From NCBI RefSeq assembly GCF_000830985.1, contig NZ_CP007151.1:930001-994000 (forward strand): a stretch of 64,000 bases of DNA, written 5' to 3'. Below, piece by piece: positions 19,093 through 26,727 of the stretch. A model generated the notes under the pieces. The model worked only from the letters and a program-made list of their open reading frames with translations, was not told the DNA's origin and searched no databases. Each line of letters starts with the position of its first letter. The first letter of the stretch is position 1. Both the position numbers and the translations under genes were made by a program. Origin of the DNA: Marinobacter similis. Lineage in GTDB: Bacteria; Pseudomonadota; Gammaproteobacteria; Pseudomonadales; Oleiphilaceae.

Positions 19093-20301
19093 ATGCAAAC
19101 AAATCTGGTTCAACAATTTGCCAATACAGCGGAAGGGCAGGAGGCCGAATCCATCCTTCGGGCCTGTGTCCACTGCGGCTTCTGCACCGCAACCTGCCCG
19201 ACGTATCAGGAACTGAACGATGAGCGCGATGGTCCCCGGGGTCGCATCTATCTGATGAAGATGTTCCTGGAAGGTCAGGAAGCCACGGAAAAGACCCGTG
19301 AACACCTGGATCGCTGCCTGACCTGTCGCAGCTGTGAGACCACCTGTCCGTCAGGGGTTCAGTATGGCCGTCTGGTGGACATCAGCCGTGGCCTGATGGA
19401 GAAAGAGCTGCCACGGGCTCCCAAGGACAAGTGGCTGCGCTGGGGGCTGGCCCGGGTGATCCCGAATCGCCAGCTCTTTGGCCTGCTGTTGCGGATGGGT
19501 CAGATATTCCGTCCGGTATTGCCGGCACCGCTGCGCACCAAGGTACCGCCAAGAAAGCAGGCCAGCCCCTGGCCGGCGGCCAGTCACAACCGCATTGTGC
19601 TGGCCCTGGCCGGCTGCGTGCAGCCGTCAGCGACGCCGAACACCAACGCGGCTGCGGCCCGGGTGTTGGATAAGCTGGGCATCACCATGGTTGAGGCGCC
19701 TGAGGCTGGTTGCTGTGGTGCGGTGAATTACCACCTGTCTGAACACGAGAAAGGGCTGGAGCGGATGCGCCAGAACATCGATGCCTGGTGGCCCGCCATT
19801 GAGGCCGGAGCTGAAGCCATCATCATGACGGCCTCTGGTTGTGGCGCCATGGTTCAGGACTACGGTCACCTGCTGAAAGACGACCCGGTCTACGCTGCAA
19901 AGGCCCAGAAAGTCAGTGAGCTGTGTACCGACATCGGTGCTTTCCTGCTGAATCAGGATTTGGACAAGCTGAAGCTGAGCCAGAGCCCGGACAAGGTCGC
20001 TTTCCACTGTCCATGTACTCTGCAGCATGCCATGCAGCAGAGTGGCGTGGTCGAGCAGGTGCTGACCAAGGCCGGTGTAAACCTGGCCGTCACCAAGGAC
20101 AAGCATCTGTGCTGTGGCTCTGCCGGTACTTACTCGGTAACGCAGCCGGAGATGAGCCAGAAGCTGCTGGGCAACAAGCTCAAGGCACTGACCGTGGACA
20201 ACCCCGACCGCATCGTCACCGCCAACATTGGCTGTCAGATGCACCTGGAAACCAAGGCCCAAGTGCCGGTTCAGCACTGGATCGAGCTGCTGGATCAGTA
20301 A
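19093..20301 (+). CDS. glcF: Glycolate oxidase iron-sulfur subunit GlcF
   Basis: An electron-transfer subunit with two 4Fe-4S motifs near the N-terminus, CVHCGFCTATCP (about residue 25) and CLTCRSCETTCP (about residue 77). Two cysteine-rich CCG domains follow, of which EAGCCGAVNYH and HLCCGSAGTYS are visible. It has 402 residues and an intact frame. It is the last gene of the operon. A 107-bp gap with a possible -10 (tatact, 20365-20370) separates it from the next gene. Confidence 0.94.
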   Translation: MQTNLVQQFANTAEGQEAESILRACVHCGFCTATCPTYQELNDERDGPRGRIYLMKMFLEGQEATEKTREHLDRCLTCRSCETTCPSGVQYGRLVDISRGLMEKELPRAPKDKWLRWGLARVIPNRQLFGLLLRMGQIFRPVLPAPLRTKVPPRKQASPWPAASHNRIVLALAGCVQPSATPNTNAAAARVLDKLGITMVEAPEAGCCGAVNYHLSEHEKGLERMRQNIDAWWPAIEAGAEAIIMTASGCGAMVQDYGHLLKDDPVYAAKAQKVSELCTDIGAFLLNQDLDKLKLSQSPDKVAFHCPCTLQHAMQQSGVVEQVLTKAGVNLAVTKDKHLCCGSAGTYSVTQPEMSQKLLGNKLKALTVDNPDRIVTANIGCQMHLETKAQVPVQHWIELLDQ

Positions 20302-20408
20302 GCTGATTCGGTAATGGATTTAGTAAACCGGGGCCAGGTTCCGTTCATTCCCTGATGGGGTCGTTATACTGCTCTTGCAGTTAGCGAACCCACAGGGAGT
20401 GGATCTTT

Positions 20409-20849
20409 ATGCCATGGATATGGGCGATTTTCGTTGTCATTGGATGCGTCAGTTCTCCGCTTTACGCCGGGGTCTACACCTGGATTGACCCGAACGGCGT
20501 CGCACACTTCTCGGATTACCCGCCGGAAGAATTGCCCCACCGAGAGATAATCGTCTCTGAACCATCGACAGTTACCATGTCTGAGAATCTTGATCAGGGC
20601 AGACGCGTGTCTGGAATTCGCGACGAGGTTCGCGGCCTGTTGTCGGCACCGGATCGCGAAGCGGGGGAGGGCGTAGATGTGTCCAGCGCCCGCGCCCAAC
20701 GTACTAAAACCTGTGACGCCTACCGGAAAAAGCTCGACAGGATTCAATCCAAGCTTCGGGCCGGTTATGGCAACGACAAAGGCAATACACTCCGGCGTCA
20801 GCGGCGTGAAACCAGCCAGAAGCTCAGCCGTGAATGCCTGTTGCAGTAG
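20409..20849 (+). CDS. DUF4124-domain secreted protein
   Basis: A 146-residue protein with an N-terminal signal (hydrophobic to about residue 20, cleavage near LYAGVY). A DUF4124 motif follows directly (VYTWIDPNGVAHFSDYPP), as found in many small periplasmic proteins of gammaproteobacteria. The rest is charged and rich in Arg/Lys and ends with a helical stretch carrying two cysteines (TCDAYRKK and SRECLLQ) that could pair. No function is known for the domain. A Shine-Dalgarno (agggagt) precedes the start. Confidence 0.8.
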   Translation: MPWIWAIFVVIGCVSSPLYAGVYTWIDPNGVAHFSDYPPEELPHREIIVSEPSTVTMSENLDQGRRVSGIRDEVRGLLSAPDREAGEGVDVSSARAQRTKTCDAYRKKLDRIQSKLRAGYGNDKGNTLRRQRRETSQKLSRECLLQ

Positions 20850-20897
20850 CCTGAGGTGCTATATTGCCCGAAAGCCAACTGCAATCAGGAGCCCACT

Positions 20898-21701
20898 ATG
20901 AACACCTTGCCCGAACTGACCGACGCTCTTCTGACCCTCGATGAGCGGGTCGCCGTTCTGACCCTGAACCGTAACGACCTCCGAAATGCCCTGACCGGCT
21001 CCGCGCTGATCGACGACATCGTGGCCACGGCCGATTGGGTGAATCAGTGTGACGAGGTGTCCGTACTGGTCATCACCGGCGCTGGCTCGGCGTTCAGTGC
21101 CGGAGGCAACATCCGCGACATGGCCGAACGTGGCGGCGATTTTGCCGGTGACGTGGCCGAGTGTGCGGATCGCTATCGCAAGGGCATTCAGCGTATTCCG
21201 CTGGCGCTGCAGGCAGTCGAAGTGCCGGTCATCGCCGCAGTGAATGGGGCAGCCATTGGTGCCGGCTTTGACCTTGCCAACATGGCCGACATTCGGATTG
21301 CCTCCGAGCGGGCCAAGTTCGGCGAGACCTTTTTGAACCTCGGGATCATACCCGGTGACGGTGGTGCCTGGCTGATGCAGCGCCTGATCGGTTATCAGCG
21401 CGCGTTTGAGCTGACTATGACCGGCCGGGTGATTGACGCCAATGAGGCTAAAGAGCTTGGTATTGTCATGACCGTCGTGCCGGACGACCAGTTGATGCCG
21501 GAAGCAATGAAACTGGCGACGCGGATTGCGAGCCAGCCGCCGAAGGCAACCCGGTTGACCAAGCGGCTAATGAAGATGGCCCAGCGCATGGAGCTGAAAG
21601 ACTTCCTGGATCTGTGCGCGGTATTCCAGGGCATGAGCCATAATGAGCCGGAGCATCTGGAAGCGGTCAATCGCATGCTGTCTTCTATGGGGCGGGGCTA
21701 A
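20898..21701 (+). CDS. Crotonase-superfamily protein (enoyl-CoA hydratase/isomerase-like)
   Basis: A crotonase-fold acyl-CoA enzyme of 267 residues. The oxyanion-hole motif AGSAFSAGGNIRDM (about residue 58) and VNGAAIGAGFDLANMADIRIA are present. The two catalytic glutamates of true hydratases are replaced. GCELA aligns with GFDLA (Glu to Asp), and the PEI position reads TFL, with a Glu two residues earlier (FGETFLNLG). It is therefore probably a different crotonase subfamily member, not crotonase itself. The start at 20898 is chosen for the AGGAG 8 bp upstream; an upstream in-frame start at 20856 lacks support. It stands alone between unrelated genes. Confidence 0.82.
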   Translation: MNTLPELTDALLTLDERVAVLTLNRNDLRNALTGSALIDDIVATADWVNQCDEVSVLVITGAGSAFSAGGNIRDMAERGGDFAGDVAECADRYRKGIQRIPLALQAVEVPVIAAVNGAAIGAGFDLANMADIRIASERAKFGETFLNLGIIPGDGGAWLMQRLIGYQRAFELTMTGRVIDANEAKELGIVMTVVPDDQLMPEAMKLATRIASQPPKATRLTKRLMKMAQRMELKDFLDLCAVFQGMSHNEPEHLEAVNRMLSSMGRG

Positions 21702-21738
21702 CGTTGCCGTCCCTGGCGCGTTAGTCCTCAGGTATTGC

Positions 21739-23322
21739 TCAGGATTCCGGGAAGCTGGTCCACCCATCCAGCCAGCTGCTGGCGGATACCGGGCTCACCG
21801 CGCCGACAAAATTGGCAGATTCGTCGAAGAACTCGCTTTGGGGTGGCCGAGTTGCGTTCATTTGCCGTAGCTGAATTCTGGGCATGAATTTAGGATTAAC
21901 CAGATTCCGGGCGTTCGGAAACAGCGCAGTCTCCACTCGGAAGCTATTGTTGTTAGCCGATGCCTGCATCCAGCCTTGCTCGTCAAAGCCAAAGTCGTCA
22001 TCCCTATCCCCTGAGAGTCCTTCCTGGCCGACCTGGCCCAGATGCCCCAGGTTCGCCATCAGGTTGTTCTGGAATGTCAGCAGATTACGGTTGGTGAGGG
22101 ACAGAGCCTCGTCCCGGGTGTCCATGGCTTCGATGCCATAGCTGTCGATCAGCATGTTGTGGAAATGACCGCCGGAGCCCTCCCGAACAATAATGCCCCG
22201 GTGTTTTTTCTGAGAGTTGCCGGTGCCGACCAGGGTTACGTTGTAAAAGGTGGGTTCCGATCGAGGCATCGCTTCATGATCGCTTCCGTTGTTGTCGCCT
22301 TCGAAGGCATTGTCGCCGACATCAGGGTGTTGCTGGATGACGGCAAACTGAACATTACCAGTCCAGCCCCAGTCCCAGTCGATGCTGTCGTCGGCGGCAC
22401 CGGACACCACGATATTTTTGAGATCGACATTACCACCAAACATTTCAATGCCATCGTCCAGCGAGCGGTGCACCTGAACATTCCGGACAATAGTGTTCTT
22501 GCCGCAGCCTCCCAGGGTCAGGCCGTTCAGTTCGTTGTCCTTATACACTTCAAAGCCGGCAAATTCGATGCGTGTGTATTCCAGTACGCCACAGGAATGG
22601 CTGGCGTCGGTGCCGCCAAACGCGCCCCGGTTCTCGCCCGCGGGCAGACCTTCAATCGCGGCGCCAGGTTCGTTAACCGGTGCCTTGCCGAGCAATACCA
22701 GACCGCCCCAGTCACCCCGGGTGCGTTTGCCTTCGGCCTTGGCGCTGGTGAAGATCACCGGGTTGTTGGCCTTGCCCCTTGAGAACAGCTTTGCGGAAGG
22801 GGTTACCACCAGAGCAGAGCCGTTTTCGCCTTCGACGGTTACGCCGGGCTCGATACTCAGGCTCGCATTTTCGACGTAAATGGTCTCTTCGAGAATGTAA
22901 CGGGAGCCAGTCTTCCAGGTGGTGTCGGTAGTGATGTCGGCATCGATGCGCACAGCCCGGTTTTCAAATGCTGTAAAGCCCACGGCGATCGAGCTGATAG
23001 CGAGCATCGGAATCCAGATAAGACTGTTGCGGCGGAGCCAGCCGGGTTTCTTGCGGTCTTTTACAGTCGGTTGCTCAATACGGCTGGTCTGCTCGCGGAC
23101 CATCAAGGGCTGGCCGTTGTCGTTGGCCTGAATTTCCCGGGCCAGAGCCTGAAGTTCCGGCGTGCCCGAATGCTCAACGCGGCGCAAGACATCGGCTCGG
23201 TATCCAGGTTCCTGCAGCAGGGTATTCAGGTGAACGAATTCGACGCCAGGGCAGGCGCCTTTGTCGATGCGGCGCTTCAGACGCCAGAGTTTTTCGACGA
23301 GGAGGGAGGAATCTCCAGACAT
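21739..23322 (-). CDS. Membrane-anchored right-handed beta-helix protein
   Basis: A 527-residue protein in three parts. An N-terminal charged domain of about 105 residues has no signal peptide. A single membrane helix follows (NSLIWIPMLAISSIAVGF). The C-terminal 400 residues are rich in short beta-helix coils (VFTSAKAEGKR, GVLEYTRIEFAGFE, TIVRNVQVHRSLDDGIEMFG, VDLKNIVVSGAADDSID), with many Asn/Asp and Gly. The predicted topology is N-inside with the beta-helix in the periplasm. The start at 23322 has AAAGGAG 12 nt upstream. Function is unknown; polysaccharide binding or lyase-like folds use this architecture. No catalytic residues could be assigned. Confidence 0.8.
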   Translation of the reverse strand: MSGDSSLLVEKLWRLKRRIDKGACPGVEFVHLNTLLQEPGYRADVLRRVEHSGTPELQALAREIQANDNGQPLMVREQTSRIEQPTVKDRKKPGWLRRNSLIWIPMLAISSIAVGFTAFENRAVRIDADITTDTTWKTGSRYILEETIYVENASLSIEPGVTVEGENGSALVVTPSAKLFSRGKANNPVIFTSAKAEGKRTRGDWGGLVLLGKAPVNEPGAAIEGLPAGENRGAFGGTDASHSCGVLEYTRIEFAGFEVYKDNELNGLTLGGCGKNTIVRNVQVHRSLDDGIEMFGGNVDLKNIVVSGAADDSIDWDWGWTGNVQFAVIQQHPDVGDNAFEGDNNGSDHEAMPRSEPTFYNVTLVGTGNSQKKHRGIIVREGSGGHFHNMLIDSYGIEAMDTRDEALSLTNRNLLTFQNNLMANLGHLGQVGQEGLSGDRDDDFGFDEQGWMQASANNNSFRVETALFPNARNLVNPKFMPRIQLRQMNATRPPQSEFFDESANFVGAVSPVSASSWLDGWTSFPES

Positions 23323-23817
23323 GGGGTACTGCTCTCCTTTGGATTGAGAGCAACAGGCTATACCTACTACATGACCATTCCGTGAACGCAGCAGAGCCGG
23401 TACTCGACGGTCATGAAAACGCAATGTTGTGCTGCTTCAATGCGTTCCCGTAGAGACTGACTCTCTCGCGCAGATCCCAGGAACTGCGCTGCTCAGGACG
23501 AGCTTCCTATTGCTTCATTGCCAACAGCTTGTTTTCGGGGGCAACTTTGTCAGTACTGATGAAATCGATTCAGGGCATGCGTGCCAGGGTGTTATGGTCC
23601 GGCAATTGTCTGGAGCTTATCGAGCTTGGTGTGCAGGAGGCCTGTGGTTATTTCCGGCCGGTGCGCTATGAAGTTCATATTCCCGGGGAGACTGCCTTGT
23701 ATAAGTCAGAGAGTCAGCATTCGGCTCAGCACTACATCAGAATGCTGTTAGGCTAGAAGGCATGATCATCAAAACGGTGCGACGGATTCGCCCCGTGTAT
23801 CCGGGAGCCACACAAGC
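23323..23817. other. 495-bp gap between the beta-helix gene and parA
   Basis: This stretch separates two divergent genes and should contain both promoters. The only candidate inside is the small ORF at 23559-23756. No clear promoter pair, terminator or RNA structure was recognised by eye. Confidence 0.5.
23559..23756 (+). CDS. Possible small hypothetical protein
   Basis: A 65-codon open frame from ATG at 23559 (sequence begins MKSIQGMRARVLW) to TAG. It has a mixed polar composition and contains GVQEACGYFRPVRYEVHIPG. It lies 61 bp upstream of the ParA gene on the same strand, so it could be a partner. No Shine-Dalgarno is visible, there is an alternative TTG start 30 bp earlier, and other frames are also open here, so it may be chance. 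No family is recognised. Confidence 0.35.
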   Translation: MKSIQGMRARVLWSGNCLELIELGVQEACGYFRPVRYEVHIPGETALYKSESQHSAQHYIRMLLG

Positions 23818-24567
23818 ATGAGGACCATCGCGTTCTATAGCCCTAAAGGCGGCGTTGGAAAAACCGCTGCGGCCGTAAACATCGCCTACCTCGCAAGCCA
23901 GAGCCAATGTAAAACGCTGCTTTGGGATCTCGACCCTCAGGGAGCCGCCAGTTTCTATCTGGCCGGTGCCGAGATGGTCAAAGGTAAGAAGCTGTCCAAG
24001 CTGCTGGAAGGCAAATCGCCAATCGCTAAATTTATCCACGAAGACGTATACCCCAATTTGGATTTTATTCCGGCCCACAGCAGCTTTCGCAACTTCGATA
24101 TCAAACTGGAACATGAGGCTGGCAACGATATGCTGCGGCAGATGCTGGCGCCGCTCTCGGAAGACACCAGTCTTGTGGTTCTGGATTGTCCGCCAACGCT
24201 GTCGCGGCTGACTGAGCAGGTTTTAGAGCTGGCTGATGCCGTCTATGTCCCCCTGGTGCCTACCTGGCTGTCTCTGAACAGCTGGATTCAGTTGCGAGAT
24301 TTCGCCAAGGACAAAAAGCTGGGGGTTAAAAAGTTGAAGCCGTTCTTTTCCATGGCGGATCGGCGCAAACGTTTGCATCGCGAGGTGATCGCAAGCCCCG
24401 AGGACTACCTTGATCAGCCACTGGATATCATCATTCCTTATGCCAGCGTGGTTGAGCGCATGGGGGAGGAGGGGCTGCCTCTGGAAGTGCTGGCTCCCAG
24501 ATCGGTCGCAGCCGCCAGTTTCAGGCAAATGTGGGCGAGAATTAAGCAGCAGCTTTGGAAGCGTTGA
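23818..24567 (+). CDS. Orphan ParA-family ATPase
   Basis: A 249-residue P-loop ATPase with the deviant Walker A motif KGGVGKT (residues 10-16), switch I DLDPQGAAS and Walker B LVVLDCPPTLSR. No parB or recognisable parS is nearby, so it is not part of a standard partition locus. Stand-alone ParA/MinD proteins commonly position cellular cargo. The frame is intact. G+C appears lower than in the surrounding metabolic genes. The cargo is unknown; the neighbouring small ORFs are the only candidates here. Confidence 0.87.
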   Translation: MRTIAFYSPKGGVGKTAAAVNIAYLASQSQCKTLLWDLDPQGAASFYLAGAEMVKGKKLSKLLEGKSPIAKFIHEDVYPNLDFIPAHSSFRNFDIKLEHEAGNDMLRQMLAPLSEDTSLVVLDCPPTLSRLTEQVLELADAVYVPLVPTWLSLNSWIQLRDFAKDKKLGVKKLKPFFSMADRRKRLHREVIASPEDYLDQPLDIIIPYASVVERMGEEGLPLEVLAPRSVAAASFRQMWARIKQQLWKR

Positions 24568-24770
24568 TGGAGATCAATACCGATTGAAATCGCCCGGTGA
24601 ATTGGCCATTTTTTACTGGCCAATCTGGAAAGTTGTAATACACTTCCCGGGCGATCAAATTTTGCTCAATTCGATAGTTCGTCGGCGCATCATGGTTTTT
24701 GTGTCTGCTTAAATTCGCAAGTGCGCGCTAGCCAGGCAGTGCGTGCACCATGAAATTGGAGTGCTTCTCA

Positions 24771-25019
24771 ATGAATCCCGATCAGCTCGCACAGGCTCTC
24801 TCGGACAACGCCAAATTCACTCTCCAGCAAGACAGCAGTGAATACGACAAAGAACACGAGACGCGCAAAGCATCGTTCGAAATAGTATCCGAGGCAGGGG
24901 AAGTTATCGGTTACGTGAAAACCTGGCAGGACGACGACAGCTTCGCCGGGTTTGTTCGGTTTGATTCGGACGGCCGTGTCCAGGACTGGAAGGTATTTGA
25001 TAAGAGGCTGCCTCACTAA
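24771..25019 (+). CDS. Small conserved-looking acidic cytoplasmic protein
   Basis: An 82-residue protein without signal or membrane segment, rich in Asp, Glu, Lys and Gln. It contains FEIVSEAGEVIGYVKTW and AGFVRFDSDGRVQDWKVFD, which look like a small beta-sheet repeat. The start at 24771 has TTGGAG 7-12 nt upstream; an ATG at 24750 is also in frame. It is followed by a strong terminator, which supports it being a real transcription unit. No family recognised. Confidence 0.6.
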   Translation: MNPDQLAQALSDNAKFTLQQDSSEYDKEHETRKASFEIVSEAGEVIGYVKTWQDDDSFAGFVRFDSDGRVQDWKVFDKRLPH

Positions 25020-25039
25020 AATTGAGGCGCAGCAATAAC

Positions 25040-25068
25040 AAAAAAGCCCGCACTAGGCGGGCTTTTTT
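25040..25068. terminator. Bidirectional Rho-independent terminator
   Basis: A GCCCGC/GCGGGC stem with a 5-nt loop is flanked by six A on one side and six T on the other. It can end the small gene at 24771 on the plus strand and the tRNA-Phe transcript on the minus strand. Confidence 0.9.
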
Positions 25069-25078
25069 GTGGAATTCG

Positions 25079-25154
25079 TGGTGCCCGGAGGCGGAATCGA
25101 ACCACCGACACGGGGATTTTCAATCCCCTGCTCTACCAACTGAGCTATCCGGGC
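25079..25154 (-). tRNA. tRNA-Phe (anticodon GAA)
   Basis: A 76-nt tRNA read on the minus strand. The acceptor stem GCCCGGA pairs with TCCGGGC, the D-arm has AGCTCAGTTGGTAGAGC, the anticodon loop is TTGAAAA and the T-arm has GGTTCGATTCC. The encoded CCA end is at 25079-25081. The anticodon GAA reads Phe codons. Confidence 0.97.
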
Positions 25155-25274
25155 AAGTTGCGCTACTGCTGTGCAACGGGGCGCTATTAAACCGGTTTCA
25201 CTGTATTGAGTCAAGGCCGGGCCGGAAAAATTTCCGAATCTTTTCAGGGTTGATCAGGCTTTGATCAATTGGCG

Positions 25275-25547
25275 TTACTGCTCGGGTGGAACATAGCCTT
25301 CGGCCTGGTCGAACGGCTCGTTGTCGAAAAAGTGTTCCATCTGTGCCTGCAGGTATTTGCGGGTGTTCGGGTCCATCAGGCTCAGGTGCTTTTCGTTGAT
25401 CAGCATAGTCTGCTCGGCCTGCCACTCTTCCCACGCTTGCTTGGAGACGGTTTCGTGGAGTTCCTGGCCTTTTTTGCCGGGCATGGGTGGGAAGGCCAGG
25501 CCGTCGAGTTCTTTCTGGTATTTACGGCAGAATACGGTTCGGCTCAT
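25275..25547 (-). CDS. yggX: Probable Fe(2+)-trafficking protein YggX
   Basis: A 90-residue protein starting [20 protein letters not shown], which carries the conserved Cys of the YggX family. It contains [18 protein letters not shown] and a C-terminal acidic tail. YggX protects Fe-S clusters and limits oxidative damage. It lies just after mutY on the same strand, as mutY-yggX do in E. coli. AGGAG lies 5 bp before the chosen ATG. Confidence 0.94.
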   Translation of the reverse strand: MSRTVFCRKYQKELDGLAFPPMPGKKGQELHETVSKQAWEEWQAEQTMLINEKHLSLMDPNTRKYLQAQMEHFFDNEPFDQAEGYVPPEQ

Positions 25548-25629
25548 GGTGGCTCCTGTTGGCAAATTGAATCTGCCGGCATGATAACAGATCAGGCTGG
25601 GGCGGGCTGAAGCTAAGTGCCCGCCGGCG

Positions 25630-26727
25630 TTAGAGCAGGGCAGTCTGTTCCGGTTGGGTCAGCAGGCTGCGTATCGGCGCTGGCAAGCCGAGGGCAAGGG
25701 CTTCGTCCCGGTGGAACCAGCTCAGGCGGTCGTCGTCGCTACGCGCCGGGTATTGTGAAGAGCGTTGTGGGCAGCGCTGTGGCCAGCGTCGTGGACTGAG
25801 AGTCGGGCAGGCTGGATATGCAAGTGGTAATGGCTGAAGGTGTGGCGAAAACCGCTGATGAGCTCCGGGTCGCCGCAGTTCAGTCCCAGTTGCTGCTCAC
25901 AGGTCTCTTGCAGTTCATCCGGGCCCAGAGCCGGGTCCAGTTCCGGCAGGCTCCACAGTCCGCCCCAGATACCGCTGGGTGGCCGTCGCTCCAGCAGGAT
26001 GCGACCGTCACTGTCTTCAAGAATCACCATCACGTGGTTTTCTCAGGCTTGGCTTTCTTGGGCTTGGAACCCGGGTAAAGCGTTTCTTCGCCTTGGGCAT
26101 GGGCAGTGCAGCCTGATTGCAGCGGGCAGGCGTCGCACTTCGGCCGGCTGCGAGTGCACACCATGGCACCCAGATCCATGATTGCCTGGGTGTAGTCCCG
26201 CGCCCGTGCCTCGGGAGTATGTTGCTCGGCGTGGTGCCAGAGCTGCTTCAGCACCGCAGTCTGGCCGGGCCAGCCGGGCACCGCATGGTAGCGGGCCAGG
26301 ACCCGCTTGACGTTACCATCAAGAATAGCCGCCCGTTTGCCAAAAGCCTGGGCGACGATGGCTGCTGCGGTAGAGCGGCCGATGCCGGTCAGGGTTTCCA
26401 GTTGTTCGGGATCATCCGGGAAGTCGCCACCGAACTCCTTAACCACGGTCTTCGCAGCCTTCTGCAGGTTGCGGGCCCGGGCGTAATAGCCCAGGCCAGA
26501 CCAATGGCTGAGTACGTCGTCCACCGGGGCTTCGGCCAACGCCTGCACATTCGGGAACCGAGCCATGAAGGCGTTGAAGTAGGGAATCACGGTGGCGACC
26601 TGGGTTTGCTGCAGCATGATCTCAGAGACCCAGACCCGGTAGGCATTCTGGTTCTCGTGCCACGCAGGTCATGCCTGCCGTGCTTATCGAACCAGTCGAG
26701 CAGTCGTTCGGCGAAACGGTCAGGCAT
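25630..26727 (-). CDS. mutY: A/G-specific adenine glycosylase (three frameshifts)
   Basis: MutY removes adenine paired with 8-oxoguanine. Visible elements are the N-terminal [19 protein letters not shown], the helix-hairpin-helix/catalytic region [19 protein letters not shown] with ILDGNVKRV, and the Fe-S ligands [19 protein letters not shown]-terminal NUDIX-like domain follows ([15 protein letters not shown]). Three single bases are missing, near 26664 (restores HDLPWHENQ), 26030 (restores TTWMVILED) and 25737 (restores [12 protein letters not shown]). Restored length is 366 residues. The start overlaps the asmA stop (TAATG). In this context the breaks look like sequence errors; a real triple frameshift would give a mutator. 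Confidence 0.9.

Noticed and set aside
23429..23671. 80-codon ORF in the gap before parA
   Set aside because: It overlaps the better candidate at 23559 in another frame, lacks a ribosome binding site and has no motif.
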